Below, one piece after another: positions 1 through 7,966 of a stretch of 64,000 bases of DNA (the first letter of the stretch is position 1; each line of letters opens with the position of its first letter). The position numbers and the translations under genes are program-made. Location: positions 1,674,001 to 1,738,000 of the forward strand of contig NZ_CP143624.1 of NCBI RefSeq assembly GCF_050038885.1, in the 5' to 3' direction. This stretch comes from Myxococcus flavus (GTDB taxonomy: Bacteria; Myxococcota; Myxococcia; Myxococcales; Myxococcaceae). Below the pieces are notes generated by a model. That model ran no database searches, was not told the origin of the DNA, and saw nothing but the letters and a program-made list of their open reading frames with translations.

Positions 1-286
1 CCTGTCGTTCCCCCCCGATGCCGACGCAGCCCCCTTCCTGCTCCAAAGGCGTGCCCCGCTTCAATGGCTTCTTGGTCGATTTTGAACGGAGGCCTGCCCT
101 GGTGGGTCCATTCGCACCACCACCTTCACCCATCTTGCGAGAAAATCCGCGCTGGATTGAGGCCCGCCTCTCCCCGTCCCTGCGCATCCCCGACACGCTC
201 ATCATTGTGAGAAGGACGGAAGAGCGGACGAGCGGCCACCGCGGGGCTGCTGCGAAGGGACGCCGGCGCGGTTACCCTCCGCCGCC
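1..286. other. Non-coding leader at window edge
   Basis: No open frame here has the codon bias or family resemblance of its neighbours, and overlapping frames look like GC-rich noise. The stretch is slightly less GC-rich than the genes and presumably holds the promoter of the acetyltransferase that follows. No clear -35/-10 pair was found. Confidence 0.4.
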
Positions 287-1243
287 ATGCATCTGGTCGT
301 CGCCAACGAGGCACAGAAGGTCGAACGGGACCGCCACACCTATGCCGCCTGGGGCTCGCCCCTCACCGTCGAGCAGTTCCTCCAGCGCGAGCTCCGGCTG
401 CGCGCCCACCCGTGGAGCCAGGCGCACATGCGCACCTGGCTCCTGTGCGACGACTCGGGCCGGGTGCTCACGTCGTGCGAGACGTTCCGCACCGGCAGCG
501 TCCTGCGCGGCGCCGATGGCCAGGAGAGCCCAGGCGACAGCTTCATCATCGCCAGCGTCTTCACCGAGCCCGCGCTGCGCGGCCATGGGTATGCCACGCG
601 GCTGATGGACCTGGTGGCGGCCGAGCTGGAGCGCACCGAGCCCCAGGCCCACGCGGCCGTCCTCTACTCCGATGTGGGCGCGCGCCTCTATGGCCGCTCC
701 GGCTACCAGGAGGCCCCCGCCTGGGACTGGCACCTGCCCGTGCTCAGCAGCCTGGCGACGCGGCAGGTGGACTCGCTGCTCGAGGACGCGGACGTGCCCG
801 CCGCGCTCGAGCGGATGCGGCGGCCCGAGGTGCCCTTCTTCCTGTGGCCCGACGCCCCGCAGGTGGACTGGCACCTGGAGCGGGAGCGCATCTACGCGGA
901 GCTGCTGCGCCGTCCCCGGCCACGGGCCTGCGGCGCGGTGGTGGGCGCGTCCACGGCGCTCTGGGCCATGGTGGCCCGGCTTGGCGAGCTGGTGGTGCTG
1001 ATGCTGGACGCGCGCTCCGAGGACGACGCCGCCGCGCTGCTGGAGGCCGCCCGGGCCCAGGCCCACAAGGCCGGGCTGGCGAAGGTGGTGCTGTGGGAGG
1101 AGCCGGGCACCATGCCGTGGGTGGCGCGGCTCCCCGATGCCAGCCGCGAGGCCCGGGACGGCTCGCTGCCCATGTTGCGTCCCCTGCGAGCGGGCCTGCC
1201 CGCCGCCGCCGACATCCACTTCCCTCGCGCGCTGTGGGCATGA
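287..1243 (+). CDS. GNAT-family N-acetyltransferase (LYC1-like)
   Basis: Probable acetyl-CoA-dependent N-acetyltransferase of 318 residues. The GNAT core is in the N-terminal half: strand 4 is near residues 85-95 (IIASVFTEPALRGHGYATRL) and its RGHGYA segment is the acetyl-CoA pyrophosphate loop (Q/RxxGxG/A). A later VLYSDVGARLYGRSGY segment matches the usual C-terminal GNAT helix-strand. The remaining ~150 residues form a second domain, an arrangement seen in fungal lysine acetyltransferase LYC1 and bacterial relatives. The substrate cannot be read from sequence. The start is the ATG after a short leader. The stop overlaps the next start as ATGA, so the two genes are probably translationally coupled. 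Confidence 0.75.
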   Translation: MHLVVANEAQKVERDRHTYAAWGSPLTVEQFLQRELRLRAHPWSQAHMRTWLLCDDSGRVLTSCETFRTGSVLRGADGQESPGDSFIIASVFTEPALRGHGYATRLMDLVAAELERTEPQAHAAVLYSDVGARLYGRSGYQEAPAWDWHLPVLSSLATRQVDSLLEDADVPAALERMRRPEVPFFLWPDAPQVDWHLERERIYAELLRRPRPRACGAVVGASTALWAMVARLGELVVLMLDARSEDDAAALLEAARAQAHKAGLAKVVLWEEPGTMPWVARLPDASREARDGSLPMLRPLRAGLPAAADIHFPRALWA

Positions 1244-1587
1244 GCGGACCCGCGCCCAAGCCCGTGGAGTGCACCCGCTGCGGCGCCTGCTGCGTGGCGC
1301 CCGACATCGCCGCGCTGGACAAGCCCCTGGGCCTGCGCTGCCCGCACCTCCAGGCGGACAACCTCTGCGGCGTGTACGAGCAGCGGCCCGCCATCTGCCG
1401 CGACTACCAGCCGGACGAAGTGTGCGCCCTCATCGAGGCGCCCACGCTGGAGGAGCGCGTGGAGAAGTACCTGGGCCTCTTCGGGCTCCAGTCCGAGGCC
1501 CGGGCCCTGCGCGAGCAGGGCTGCGCCTCCATGCGCATGGCCCGCCGCCTGGCCGCCCTGCCGCGTCCCGGCAGGAGCCAGGGCTAG
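1240..1587 (+). CDS. YkgJ-type cysteine-cluster protein
   Basis: A 115-residue protein with the N-terminal CTRCGACC motif followed by C(x)nC...C residues (LRCPHL, NLCGVY, ICRDY). This is the signature of the CxxCxxCC (YkgJ/UPF0153) family, thought to bind zinc or an iron-sulfur centre. Molecular function is unknown across the family. The ATG lies inside the stop of the upstream acetyltransferase (ATGA overlap), suggesting co-translation. The conserved region covers about residues 8-60; the C-terminal part is helical and charged. No signal peptide, so cytoplasmic. Confidence 0.85.
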   Translation: MSGPAPKPVECTRCGACCVAPDIAALDKPLGLRCPHLQADNLCGVYEQRPAICRDYQPDEVCALIEAPTLEERVEKYLGLFGLQSEARALREQGCASMRMARRLAALPRPGRSQG

Positions 1588-1647
1588 GCACCGGGCCCGC
1601 GGACAACGGCGCTTGTCGTCACCGCGCACGGGCGTTATCCCCCGGCC

Positions 1648-2634
1648 GTGCGATTCCAGCCCACCCAGCCCTTCGTGCCCGCGCCCGGCCTGACGAACGA
1701 GCACGCACAGACCATCTACGCCTCGCTGGTGCGCCCCACCCGCACGCCCGCGCTGCGGCGGGAGCGCCTGGAGCTGCCGGACGGCGACTTCGTGGACCTG
1801 GACACCTTCGACGGTCCACCAGGAGCGCCGCACGTGGTGGCGCTGCACGGGCTGGAGGGCTCGTCCCGCGCCGGCTACGTCACCGCCATCCTCCGGGGCG
1901 CGCAGACCCGCGGCTGGGGCGCCACCGCGCTCAACTTCCGCTCGTGCAGCGGTGAGCCCAACCGGCTGGCGCGCTCGTACCACTCGGGCGACATCGACGA
2001 CGCGCTCCGGGTGCTGAACGAGACGCGCGCCCGCGTGACGGGCCCGCTCTTCGCCGTGGGCTTCTCGCTGGGCGCCAACGTGCTGTGCCGGCTGCTGGAG
2101 GCGCTGGGCGACGACGCACCGGTGGATGCCGCCGCATCCGTCAGCGCGCCGTATGACTTGGATGCCTGCTGCCGCAAGCTCGACGCGGGAGGCCCCTTCC
2201 ACCTGCTGTACCGCGAGCGCTTCCTGCGCACGCTGAAGCAGAAGGCCCGCCACAAGCTGCGCCACTTCCCTGGCGCCTTCGACGGCAAGGCCCTGGAGGC
2301 GGCGCGCACCATCCGCGCCTTCGACGACGCCGTCACCGCCGTGCTGCATGGCTTCCGCGACGCCGCCCACTACTATGCAGAGTCCTCCGCGGGCCCCTGG
2401 CTGCAGGCCATCCGCCGGCCCACGCTGCTGCTGAGCGCGGCCGACGACCCGATGCTGGAAGCGCCCGTCATTCCGCCCGCCGCCGCCGACAACCCCTTCC
2501 TGAGCATCGTGCTGACCGAGCGCGGCGGCCACGTGGGCTTCGTCGGTGGCCAGGTGCACCGGCCCCACTTCTGGGCCGAGGCGCAGGTGCTGGCGTTCTT
2601 CGACGCCGTGCGCGCCCAGGCCCGCGCGCCCTGA
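1648..2634 (+). CDS. Alpha/beta hydrolase, YheT family
   Basis: A 328-residue serine hydrolase of the YheT/ABHD1-3 group. Visible landmarks are the family opening (PAPGLTNEHAQTIY), the oxyanion-loop HGLEGSS, the NFRSCSGEPN segment typical of YheT, and the nucleophile elbow GFSLGANV with the catalytic serine. A late Asp (SAADDPML) and His (GGHVGFVGG) complete the triad. Length matches the family (~320-340). It starts at GTG, the only start that places the N-terminal conserved block correctly. Natural substrate is unknown; carboxylester or lipid hydrolysis is likely. It is cytoplasmic and convergent with the next gene, separated by about 11 bases. Confidence 0.85.
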   Translation: MRFQPTQPFVPAPGLTNEHAQTIYASLVRPTRTPALRRERLELPDGDFVDLDTFDGPPGAPHVVALHGLEGSSRAGYVTAILRGAQTRGWGATALNFRSCSGEPNRLARSYHSGDIDDALRVLNETRARVTGPLFAVGFSLGANVLCRLLEALGDDAPVDAAASVSAPYDLDACCRKLDAGGPFHLLYRERFLRTLKQKARHKLRHFPGAFDGKALEAARTIRAFDDAVTAVLHGFRDAAHYYAESSAGPWLQAIRRPTLLLSAADDPMLEAPVIPPAAADNPFLSIVLTERGGHVGFVGGQVHRPHFWAEAQVLAFFDAVRAQARAP

Positions 2635-2645
2635 GGCGGCGCGCG

Positions 2646-3272
2646 TCAGCCGAACGACAGGAGGATGCCGAGCTTCGCCGTGGGCTGGATGTCGATGAAG
2701 CTCCAGCCGTGGAAGTCCGCGGGCTCCAGCGCCTCGCGGAACTGCTCGTCCACGCCCTCGATGCCCGGGCTGTAGAGCCGCATGATGCTGACACCGCCCC
2801 GGACGAAGAAGGTCAGGCGCCGCGGCGCCTGCCACTCGAAGCCCAGCAGGGCGCTGGCGTAGGAGTAGCCCACGCGCTCGAAGGAGTGGATGGGCATCTG
2901 CGTGCGGTCCACGATGCGCCGCTCCAGGCCCTCGCCGTTCGCGGGCCGCGCGTGGCCCGCCTCCAGCGTCAGCGCGGGCGTCAGGCTTCCCTTCCACGGC
3001 AGCAACGTGAGCCCCAGCCGCGCGCCGGGACGGACGCCATTGTGCGTGCCGCCGACGTGAAGCCGAACCATGCGCGTGGGACGGAAGGAGAGCGAAAGGC
3101 CCGCGCCCTCCGGCGCGCTGGCATCCAGCATGAGCCCGAAGGGGGCCAGCCGCTCCGGGTCCTGGGTCCGGCGCTGGAGGAGCCCCGATGCCAGGGCCGG
3201 CTGAGCCGTCAGCATCACCCCGACCGCCGCCAGCGCGGATACCGCCCCCATGTACCGCCTCCCGTGACGCAT
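2646..3272 (-). CDS. Secreted protein, possibly outer-membrane barrel
   Basis: A 208-residue protein starting with a signal peptide (MRHGRRYMGAVSAL... ending QPALA). The rest alternates polar and hydrophobic residues with many aromatic strand ends (RMVRLHVGGTHNGV, SYASALLGFEW, RLTFFVRGGVSIMRLY) and ends in a hydrophobic strand (KLGILLSFG) like an outer-membrane beta-signal. I infer a small barrel or periplasmic beta protein; no family was recognised. Two starts are possible: the chosen ATG gives a basic n-region, while an ATG 21 bases downstream has a better Shine-Dalgarno (GGGAGG, six bases away) but no positive charge. Confidence 0.55.
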   Translation of the reverse strand: MRHGRRYMGAVSALAAVGVMLTAQPALASGLLQRRTQDPERLAPFGLMLDASAPEGAGLSLSFRPTRMVRLHVGGTHNGVRPGARLGLTLLPWKGSLTPALTLEAGHARPANGEGLERRIVDRTQMPIHSFERVGYSYASALLGFEWQAPRRLTFFVRGGVSIMRLYSPGIEGVDEQFREALEPADFHGWSFIDIQPTAKLGILLSFG

Positions 3273-3500
3273 GCCCGCTCCCGCCCGTCCTCCCACCCCA
3301 CCGCTCCGAATGGCCCCTCGGGTGAAGCTAGTGCTCACTCGCCACCCTGCATTCGCGTCCGCGCGTCGCCGTGGTTGCCCGCCCGGTCAGCGCGGAGCGG
3401 GAACCCGAGTCCCGCGGCTCCGCGCGCCCTGCATCCAAGGCGAGACGGGCTCCGGAAGGCCCCCCCGCCTCACCGGAACCCGCGCCCGTTCCACCGTGCC

Positions 3501-3790
3501 GGCGCGAACGTGCCGCGCTCCGCCCCCACGAAGCACAGCAGGTCCGCCCGTCACGCCCCCCGTCCCGCGCCCAAGCCACTCGTCGTGCCCGGCCCTGCTG
3601 GCGCGAACCCGCCGCGCTCCACCCCCATGAAGCGCGGCAGGTCCGCCCCTCTCCCCCCACCCTGCGCCCTGCCCTGACCACGAGCCGGGTCCTGCCGGCA
3701 CGTCCGCCGCCGCCCCGCCCCCACGAAGCGCCGTCCTGCACGCGCCGTCCTGCGTCCCCCATCCCACCGAGGCCTGCCTCCCCACTCCAG
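3501..3790. repeat. ~98-bp imperfect tandem repeat, three copies
   Basis: Three related units begin near 3501, 3600 and 3697. Each opens with GGCGCGAAC or GGCACGTCC, continues with a GCCGCGCTCC-like block, then CGCCCCCACGAAGC or a one-base variant. Units one and two also share GCAGGTCCGCCC. A more diverged copy may start near 3398. Spacing of 97-99 bp is not a multiple of three, and translations show no conserved peptide, so this is a non-coding array. Confidence 0.6.
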
Positions 3791-3983
3791 GCACCACCCC
3801 GGTTCCGTCCCCGCCCCTGCAACCCGCGACACGCTCCGGCTCCTCACGCCCGCCAACCGACCCCATCCGCCGGCCCGCGTCGCACCGTGCCCAACGCCAT
3901 AGCATTCGCCGTGCCGGGACCTCCGAAGGGCAAAGGCCAAGTCAATTCAATATGTTGAGAGCGCAGGGCGCGAAGCGCCGGGT

Positions 3984-4038
3984 CCGAGGACGGACAGGGG
4001 CCGGAAAAAACTACGTCCGCGGCCCGAACGGCCTGTCC
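3984..4038 (+). other. Segment with mutually exclusive stems (candidate structured RNA)
   Basis: CCGAGGACG (3984-3992) can pair with CGTCCGCGG (4014-4022). Overlapping GGACAGGGGCCG (3992-4003) can instead pair, with a two-base bulge, with CGGCCTGTCC (4029-4038). The A-rich patch GGAAAAAACTA sits between. Alternative stems just after an AT-rich promoter-like patch resemble a leader or small RNA, but no known RNA family was recognised and chance pairing is easy at this GC content. Confidence 0.25.
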
Positions 4039-4225
4039 CGGAGTCCCGGCCCACTGTCGAAGAGGCGGCGGGACCTCATGACGCGAACCGGTCGCGACCC
4101 GCGCGAGGACGGCCGCTCCGGCGTGCCAGGTTCACGGCGCAACAACCGCGGGACTCATGAGCGGCCCGGCCAGGCAGCCCAGGCGATGCGCCAACGAATC
4201 GCTTCGCCCGAGCCGCGTCAGGCGC

Positions 4226-4633
4226 TCAGGCCCGACCCACGGGCGGACGCAGCACGCGGAGCAGGTCCTGCGCGAGCAGGTCATGCACGGCCTGCTTCAG
4301 CGCACCGAGCAACTGGTGGAGCGCCTCCGCGGTATCCCCGTGGGCCTCCACCACGCGCTCATGCTGCCCATCGAAGATGCGCAGCCGGCCGGGCACCAGG
4401 GCGATGACGGGCTGCGTGGGGTGGCGCTTGCGCAGCAGGCCCAGGAAGAGCGGGTGGTCCTCGTCCGGGCGGCGCAGGTCCACCACCACCAGCGCGGGGG
4501 GCCTAGACGCCAGCGCGGCGAAGGCGTCATCCGTGTCCCCCGTCGCGGAGACCGCCAGGCCCGGCGCCTCGAGGATGCGCCGCAGCAGCTCGCGCGAGGG
4601 GACATGGGGACTGACGACGAGGACGCGGCGCAT
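4226..4633 (-). CDS. Stand-alone degenerate receiver domain
   Basis: A 135-residue protein with a response-regulator receiver fold and no output domain. The first strand (MRRVLVVSPHVPS) lacks the usual acidic pair, having S-P-H instead. The third strand (ALVVVDLRRPDEDHP) keeps the phosphoacceptor-like Asp. The conserved Lys of strand five is replaced near VIALVPGRLR. It may therefore be a pseudo-receiver acting by protein contact. An upstream frame extension was rejected because the fold begins at this ATG. It follows the DMT transporter gene on the same strand with 13 bases between, so they probably share a transcript. The cognate partner is not identifiable here. Confidence 0.6.
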   Translation of the reverse strand: MRRVLVVSPHVPSRELLRRILEAPGLAVSATGDTDDAFAALASRPPALVVVDLRRPDEDHPLFLGLLRKRHPTQPVIALVPGRLRIFDGQHERVVEAHGDTAEALHQLLGALKQAVHDLLAQDLLRVLRPPVGRA

Positions 4634-4646
4634 CTTGCCCTGGAAT

Positions 4647-5096
4647 CTAGCCCTTCCAGACGACGATGGCGGCCCCCAGGAAGGCGACGCACGAGCCCAC
4701 CACCCGAGGAAGCGTGGCCGGGCGGCCCTCCACCATCGCATCCCAGACGAGGCTGGTGATGAGCTGCGCGGCCATCAGCAGCAGCGTGCACTGCACGGCG
4801 CCCAGGCGGCTCATGGCCCAGGGCATGCCCAGGACGATGACGACACCACACAAGCCCGGCACCAGGTGCCAGGGCGTGAAGCCGCTCAGGCGGCCCTGGC
4901 CCGCGGCGGCCTCCGGCCACAGTCCCGGCACCGCGCGCAGGACCAGGAACACCCCGAAGGTGGCCACCGTCGCCACCACCATGTTGACGAGGACCGCGCT
5001 CATCAGGCCCCACTGGCCGGCGAAGCGACGGTTGAGACCAGCCTGGGCCACGACCGCCAGGCCGGCCAGCATGGGAACGAGCGAGATGAAGCGCAT
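4647..5096 (-). CDS. YdcZ-type small DMT transporter
   Basis: A 149-residue integral membrane protein of the YdcZ (DUF606/DMT) family. About five hydrophobic helices are visible: residues 4-22, 32-54, 77-92, 98-116 and 128-147. The family opening FISLVPMLAGLAVVAQAGLNRRF and closing ARNASVG-like turn (here RVVGSCVAFLGAAIVVWKG) are typical. Such half-size DMT proteins usually work as dimers or with a paralogue; no second copy lies nearby. Substrate unknown. The start is the ATG just before the hydrophobic N-terminus. Upstream, divergently, lies the helicase gene. Confidence 0.8.
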   Translation of the reverse strand: MRFISLVPMLAGLAVVAQAGLNRRFAGQWGLMSAVLVNMVVATVATFGVFLVLRAVPGLWPEAAAGQGRLSGFTPWHLVPGLCGVVIVLGMPWAMSRLGAVQCTLLLMAAQLITSLVWDAMVEGRPATLPRVVGSCVAFLGAAIVVWKG

Positions 5097-5201
5097 GTGG
5101 CGCGCTGGGTACCGTGAACAGCGCCTACCTGCAAGCCACCCCCCCAGGTCCGCGATGAGGCTGGCGAAACCCAGGATGACCGGATAGTTCCCAACGCGTC
5201 G

Positions 5202-6581
5202 ATGCCGTCGCCCACCGAGCTCCACTTCGACTGCGGCACCCTCGTCGCGCCCTCGCTGCCGGAGGACGCGCGCCTGAGAGCCCTGTTCCAGAAGGATGGG
5301 CGCACCGGCGTGTACCGCGCGCCGGCGTGGCACTACCGCGAGGTGGTGCTGCGGCTGCGCGAGCTGGGCATCCCCTACGAGGACAAGGCAAAGCGCTTCG
5401 CGCCCCTGGAGCTGCCCCTCACCTCGCCCATCGAGCCCTTTCCCCACCAGCAGCAGGCGCTGGACGCCTGGACGCGCGCGGGAGGCCGTGGCCTGGTGGA
5501 GCTGCCCACGGGCGCGGGCAAGACGTTGCTGGCGGTGCTGGCCATCGCCCACGTGAAGCGGCCCACGCTCGTGGTGGTGCCCACGCTGGACCTGATGGCG
5601 CAGTGGCAGGGCGTGCTCGCGCGCCACTTCTCCGTGCCGGTGGGCCTGCTGGGCGGCGGCGTGAACGACCGGCAGCCGCTGACGGTGACGACGTACGACT
5701 CGGCGGCGATGCAGACGGAGTTCCACGGCAACCGCTTCGGCCTGCTGGTGTGCGACGAGTGCCACCACCTGCCGGCGCCCAGCTACCGGTTCATCGCGGA
5801 GGGCTCGCTGGCGCCCTACCGGCTGGGCCTCACCGCGACGCTGGAGCGCACCGACGGCGGCGAGCGCGTGTGCGAGGAGCTGCTGGGCCCGCGGGTCCAC
5901 CACACGGACATCCGCCAGTTGCAGGGGCAGTACCTGGCGCCCTACGAGGTGAAGCGCATCGAAGTCCCCCTGACGCCCGACGAGAAGGCGCGCTACGACG
6001 CGGCGCGGGCGCTGTACCTGGGCTTCGTGCGGCGGCTGGGCGTGCCGCTCTCCGCGCCGGACGGCTGGGCGCGCTTCCTGGCGCAGAGCCAGCGCAGCGA
6101 CGAGGGCCGCGCCGCGTACCGGGCCTACCGCGAGCAGCGGCGCATCGCCCTCACCTCCAGCGCCAAGCAGGAGGTGCTGTGGCGCATGCTGCTGGAGCAC
6201 CGCGAGGACCGGGTGCTCGTGTTCACCGACGACAACGAGACGGTGTACACGCTGGCGCGGCGGCTGCTGCTCCCCGCGCTCACGCACCACACGCCCGTGC
6301 CGGAGCGCAAGGCGCTGCTGGCGGCGTTCGCGTCGGGCGAGCTGCCCGTGCTGCTCACGTCACGGGTGTTGAACGAAGGTGTGGACGTACCCGAGGCTCG
6401 CGTGGGCGTGGTGCTCAGCGGCAGCGGCAGCGTGCGCGAGCACGTCCAGCGCCTGGGACGCATCCTGCGCAAGCGCCCGGGGAAGCGCGCCCTGCTGTAC
6501 GAGGTGTGCTCCGCGCAGACGGCGGAGAGCAGCATCAGCGAGCGGCGGCGCCAGCACGGGGCCTACCAGGAGGGCTCCTGA
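5202..6581 (+). CDS. XPB/Rad25-like superfamily 2 helicase
   Basis: A 459-residue SF2 DNA helicase. An N-terminal damage-recognition-like region (about 1-75) precedes a Q-like PHQQQAL, Walker A LPTGAGKT (101-108), motif Ia VVPTLDLMAQW, DEAH-variant DECH (185-188), motif III TAT (211-213), and C-terminal motifs V-VI (LTSRVLNEGVDVPEA, QRLGRILRKRPGK). Length and motif spacing match archaeal and bacterial XPB. An ATP-dependent DNA-opening role in repair is inferred. The DUF790 gene starts 135 bases downstream on the same strand; that pairing mirrors archaeal XPB with the Bax1 nuclease. The ATG is the first that includes the conserved N-terminus. Confidence 0.88.
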   Translation: MPSPTELHFDCGTLVAPSLPEDARLRALFQKDGRTGVYRAPAWHYREVVLRLRELGIPYEDKAKRFAPLELPLTSPIEPFPHQQQALDAWTRAGGRGLVELPTGAGKTLLAVLAIAHVKRPTLVVVPTLDLMAQWQGVLARHFSVPVGLLGGGVNDRQPLTVTTYDSAAMQTEFHGNRFGLLVCDECHHLPAPSYRFIAEGSLAPYRLGLTATLERTDGGERVCEELLGPRVHHTDIRQLQGQYLAPYEVKRIEVPLTPDEKARYDAARALYLGFVRRLGVPLSAPDGWARFLAQSQRSDEGRAAYRAYREQRRIALTSSAKQEVLWRMLLEHREDRVLVFTDDNETVYTLARRLLLPALTHHTPVPERKALLAAFASGELPVLLTSRVLNEGVDVPEARVGVVLSGSGSVREHVQRLGRILRKRPGKRALLYEVCSAQTAESSISERRRQHGAYQEGS

Positions 6582-6583
6582 GA

Positions 6584-6723
6584 TGCTGACGCGCGAGCGG
6601 CGCGAACGCCTGCTGCGCCAGCGTGACTCCGCGCTCGGCGCCCACCGGAGGGCCCCCGCGGTGCGGACGCGGCGTCCCCAGGCGCCTCGCTCCACCTTCA
6701 CCGGAGGCCGCACGCGATGCTGA
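6584..6723 (+). CDS. 46-codon ORF between helicase and DUF790 genes
   Basis: A short ATG-initiated frame starting two bases after the helicase stop and ending in a TGA inside ATGCTGA at the DUF790 start. Its first bases (GATGCTGACGCGCGAGC) exactly repeat the start of the DUF790 gene 133 bases later. The translated peptide is arginine-rich and low in complexity, so it may be a non-functional duplicated start or a coupling leader rather than a gene. Low confidence that it makes a functional protein. Confidence 0.25.
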
Positions 6724-7937
6724 CGCGCGAGCTCCTCAACTTCCGCGTGCGCCAGGGCGTCCTGCGCCCCGCCTTCGTGAAGCGGGACGACGCCGAGCTG
6801 CTGGCCTTCGCCCAGGCGCTACTCGCCGAGGTGGCGGCCTCGCGCGGCGGCCAGTGCGACGACGTCGAGGAGTCCCTGGGCCTGAAGGCCGGCGCCTTCA
6901 GCAAGCCCAAGGTGGCGCGCGGGCTGGTGAAGCTGGTGCTCGACCGGCTCCTCTTCGATGAACCCGCGCCCGGCGTCACCGAGGCCCGCTGGGAGCGCCT
7001 GAAGGCCGCCGGGCAGGTGCTGCGCGCGCTGCCCCCCGGCGCCACCGTGGAGGACTTCGAGGCCCGGCTGTCCCAGGCCCTGCCCGTCCCCCTGGCCGAG
7101 GCCCGCGAAGCCCTGTACGCCGACCTGCCCGGTCACCGGCGGTTGATGGGCTGGGATGGCGAGGCGCTCGACGCGCAGGGGCTGGTGGACCGCTACAACC
7201 TGGCGCTGGCGCAGGGCCCCCTGCTGTCCGCGCGCAAGCTGCGGCTGCGGGCCCAGGCCCCGGAGCTGCTGCGCGTGCGCAAGGTGCTCCGGTGGCTGAA
7301 GTTCTGCCGCCTGGTGGCCGAGGTCTGGCGCGACGGCGACAACTGGGCGCTGGACGTGGAAGGCCCGGGCGCGATGCTGGCCCTCCAGAAGAAATACGGC
7401 CTGCAACTGGCGACCTTCCTGTCCGTCGTCCCCGTGCTGGAGCGCTGGGAGCTGACCGCCACCGTGGAGCCGTCCCGGCGGCAGGCCACGCTGATGCTGA
7501 GCCACAAGGACCCGCTGCGCTCGCCACTTCCCGCCGCGCTGGGTCACATCCCTCCCGAGGTGGCGGCGCTGGCCGAGGGCTTCGTGGACGACAAGTGGGA
7601 GCTGGACCTCACGCCCCTGCCCCGGCACGTGGGCGCCTCCGGGCTGTGCGTGCCGGACCTCACCTTCCGCCACCGCGAGTCCCGGCGCGAGGTGGCGCTG
7701 GAGCTGTTCCACGCCTGGCACGCGGCCCCCCTGGCACGCCGGCTCACGGAGCTCCGCTCGCGGCCGGACGCGGGCCTGCTGCTGGGTGTGGACCGTGCGC
7801 TGGCGAAGGAGGCCGCGGAGCGGGAACAGCTCGAGGCCCACCCGCAGGTGGTGCTCTTCAACGGCTTTCCCTCGGCGCGAAAGCTGCGCGAGCGCCTGGC
7901 CCGGATGGAGCCAGCGGCCCCCGGAAGGGGGCCATGA
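6717..7937 (+). CDS. DUF790 / Bax1-like nuclease subunit
   Basis: A 406-residue protein of the DUF790 family, which includes archaeal Bax1, the structure-specific nuclease partner of XPB. Recognisable features are the opening MLTRELLNFR...LRPAFV, the mid-protein KYGLQLATFLSVVPVLERWELTA block, and the C-terminal PD-(D/E)xK-like segment: SGLCVPDLTFRHRESRREVALELFHAWH supplies the PD and E-x-E elements of a nuclease core. It should act with the upstream helicase in DNA repair, by family analogy. It starts at the second ATGCTGACG copy, which restores the family N-terminus. It is convergent with the XRE regulator, with only 29 bases between. Confidence 0.82.
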   Translation: MLTRELLNFRVRQGVLRPAFVKRDDAELLAFAQALLAEVAASRGGQCDDVEESLGLKAGAFSKPKVARGLVKLVLDRLLFDEPAPGVTEARWERLKAAGQVLRALPPGATVEDFEARLSQALPVPLAEAREALYADLPGHRRLMGWDGEALDAQGLVDRYNLALAQGPLLSARKLRLRAQAPELLRVRKVLRWLKFCRLVAEVWRDGDNWALDVEGPGAMLALQKKYGLQLATFLSVVPVLERWELTATVEPSRRQATLMLSHKDPLRSPLPAALGHIPPEVAALAEGFVDDKWELDLTPLPRHVGASGLCVPDLTFRHRESRREVALELFHAWHAAPLARRLTELRSRPDAGLLLGVDRALAKEAAEREQLEAHPQVVLFNGFPSARKLRERLARMEPAAPGRGP

Positions 7938-7966
7938 GTGGCGCGCTCGCGACGGACCTGCGGGCG

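Larger units (their letters stand above)
3273..4225. other. Long non-coding block, GC-rich
   Basis: About 950 bases without a credible gene. Open frames here give proline/arginine low-complexity translations typical of non-coding high-GC DNA. The block contains the ~98-bp imperfect repeats and the foldable segment listed separately, plus an AT-rich patch near 3940-3960 that stands out from its surroundings and could be a promoter. Confidence 0.5.

Noticed and set aside
3371..3958. 195-codon open frame over the repeat block
   Set aside because: The translation is almost only Pro, Arg and Ala, has no start signal, and covers non-coding repeats of spacing not divisible by three.
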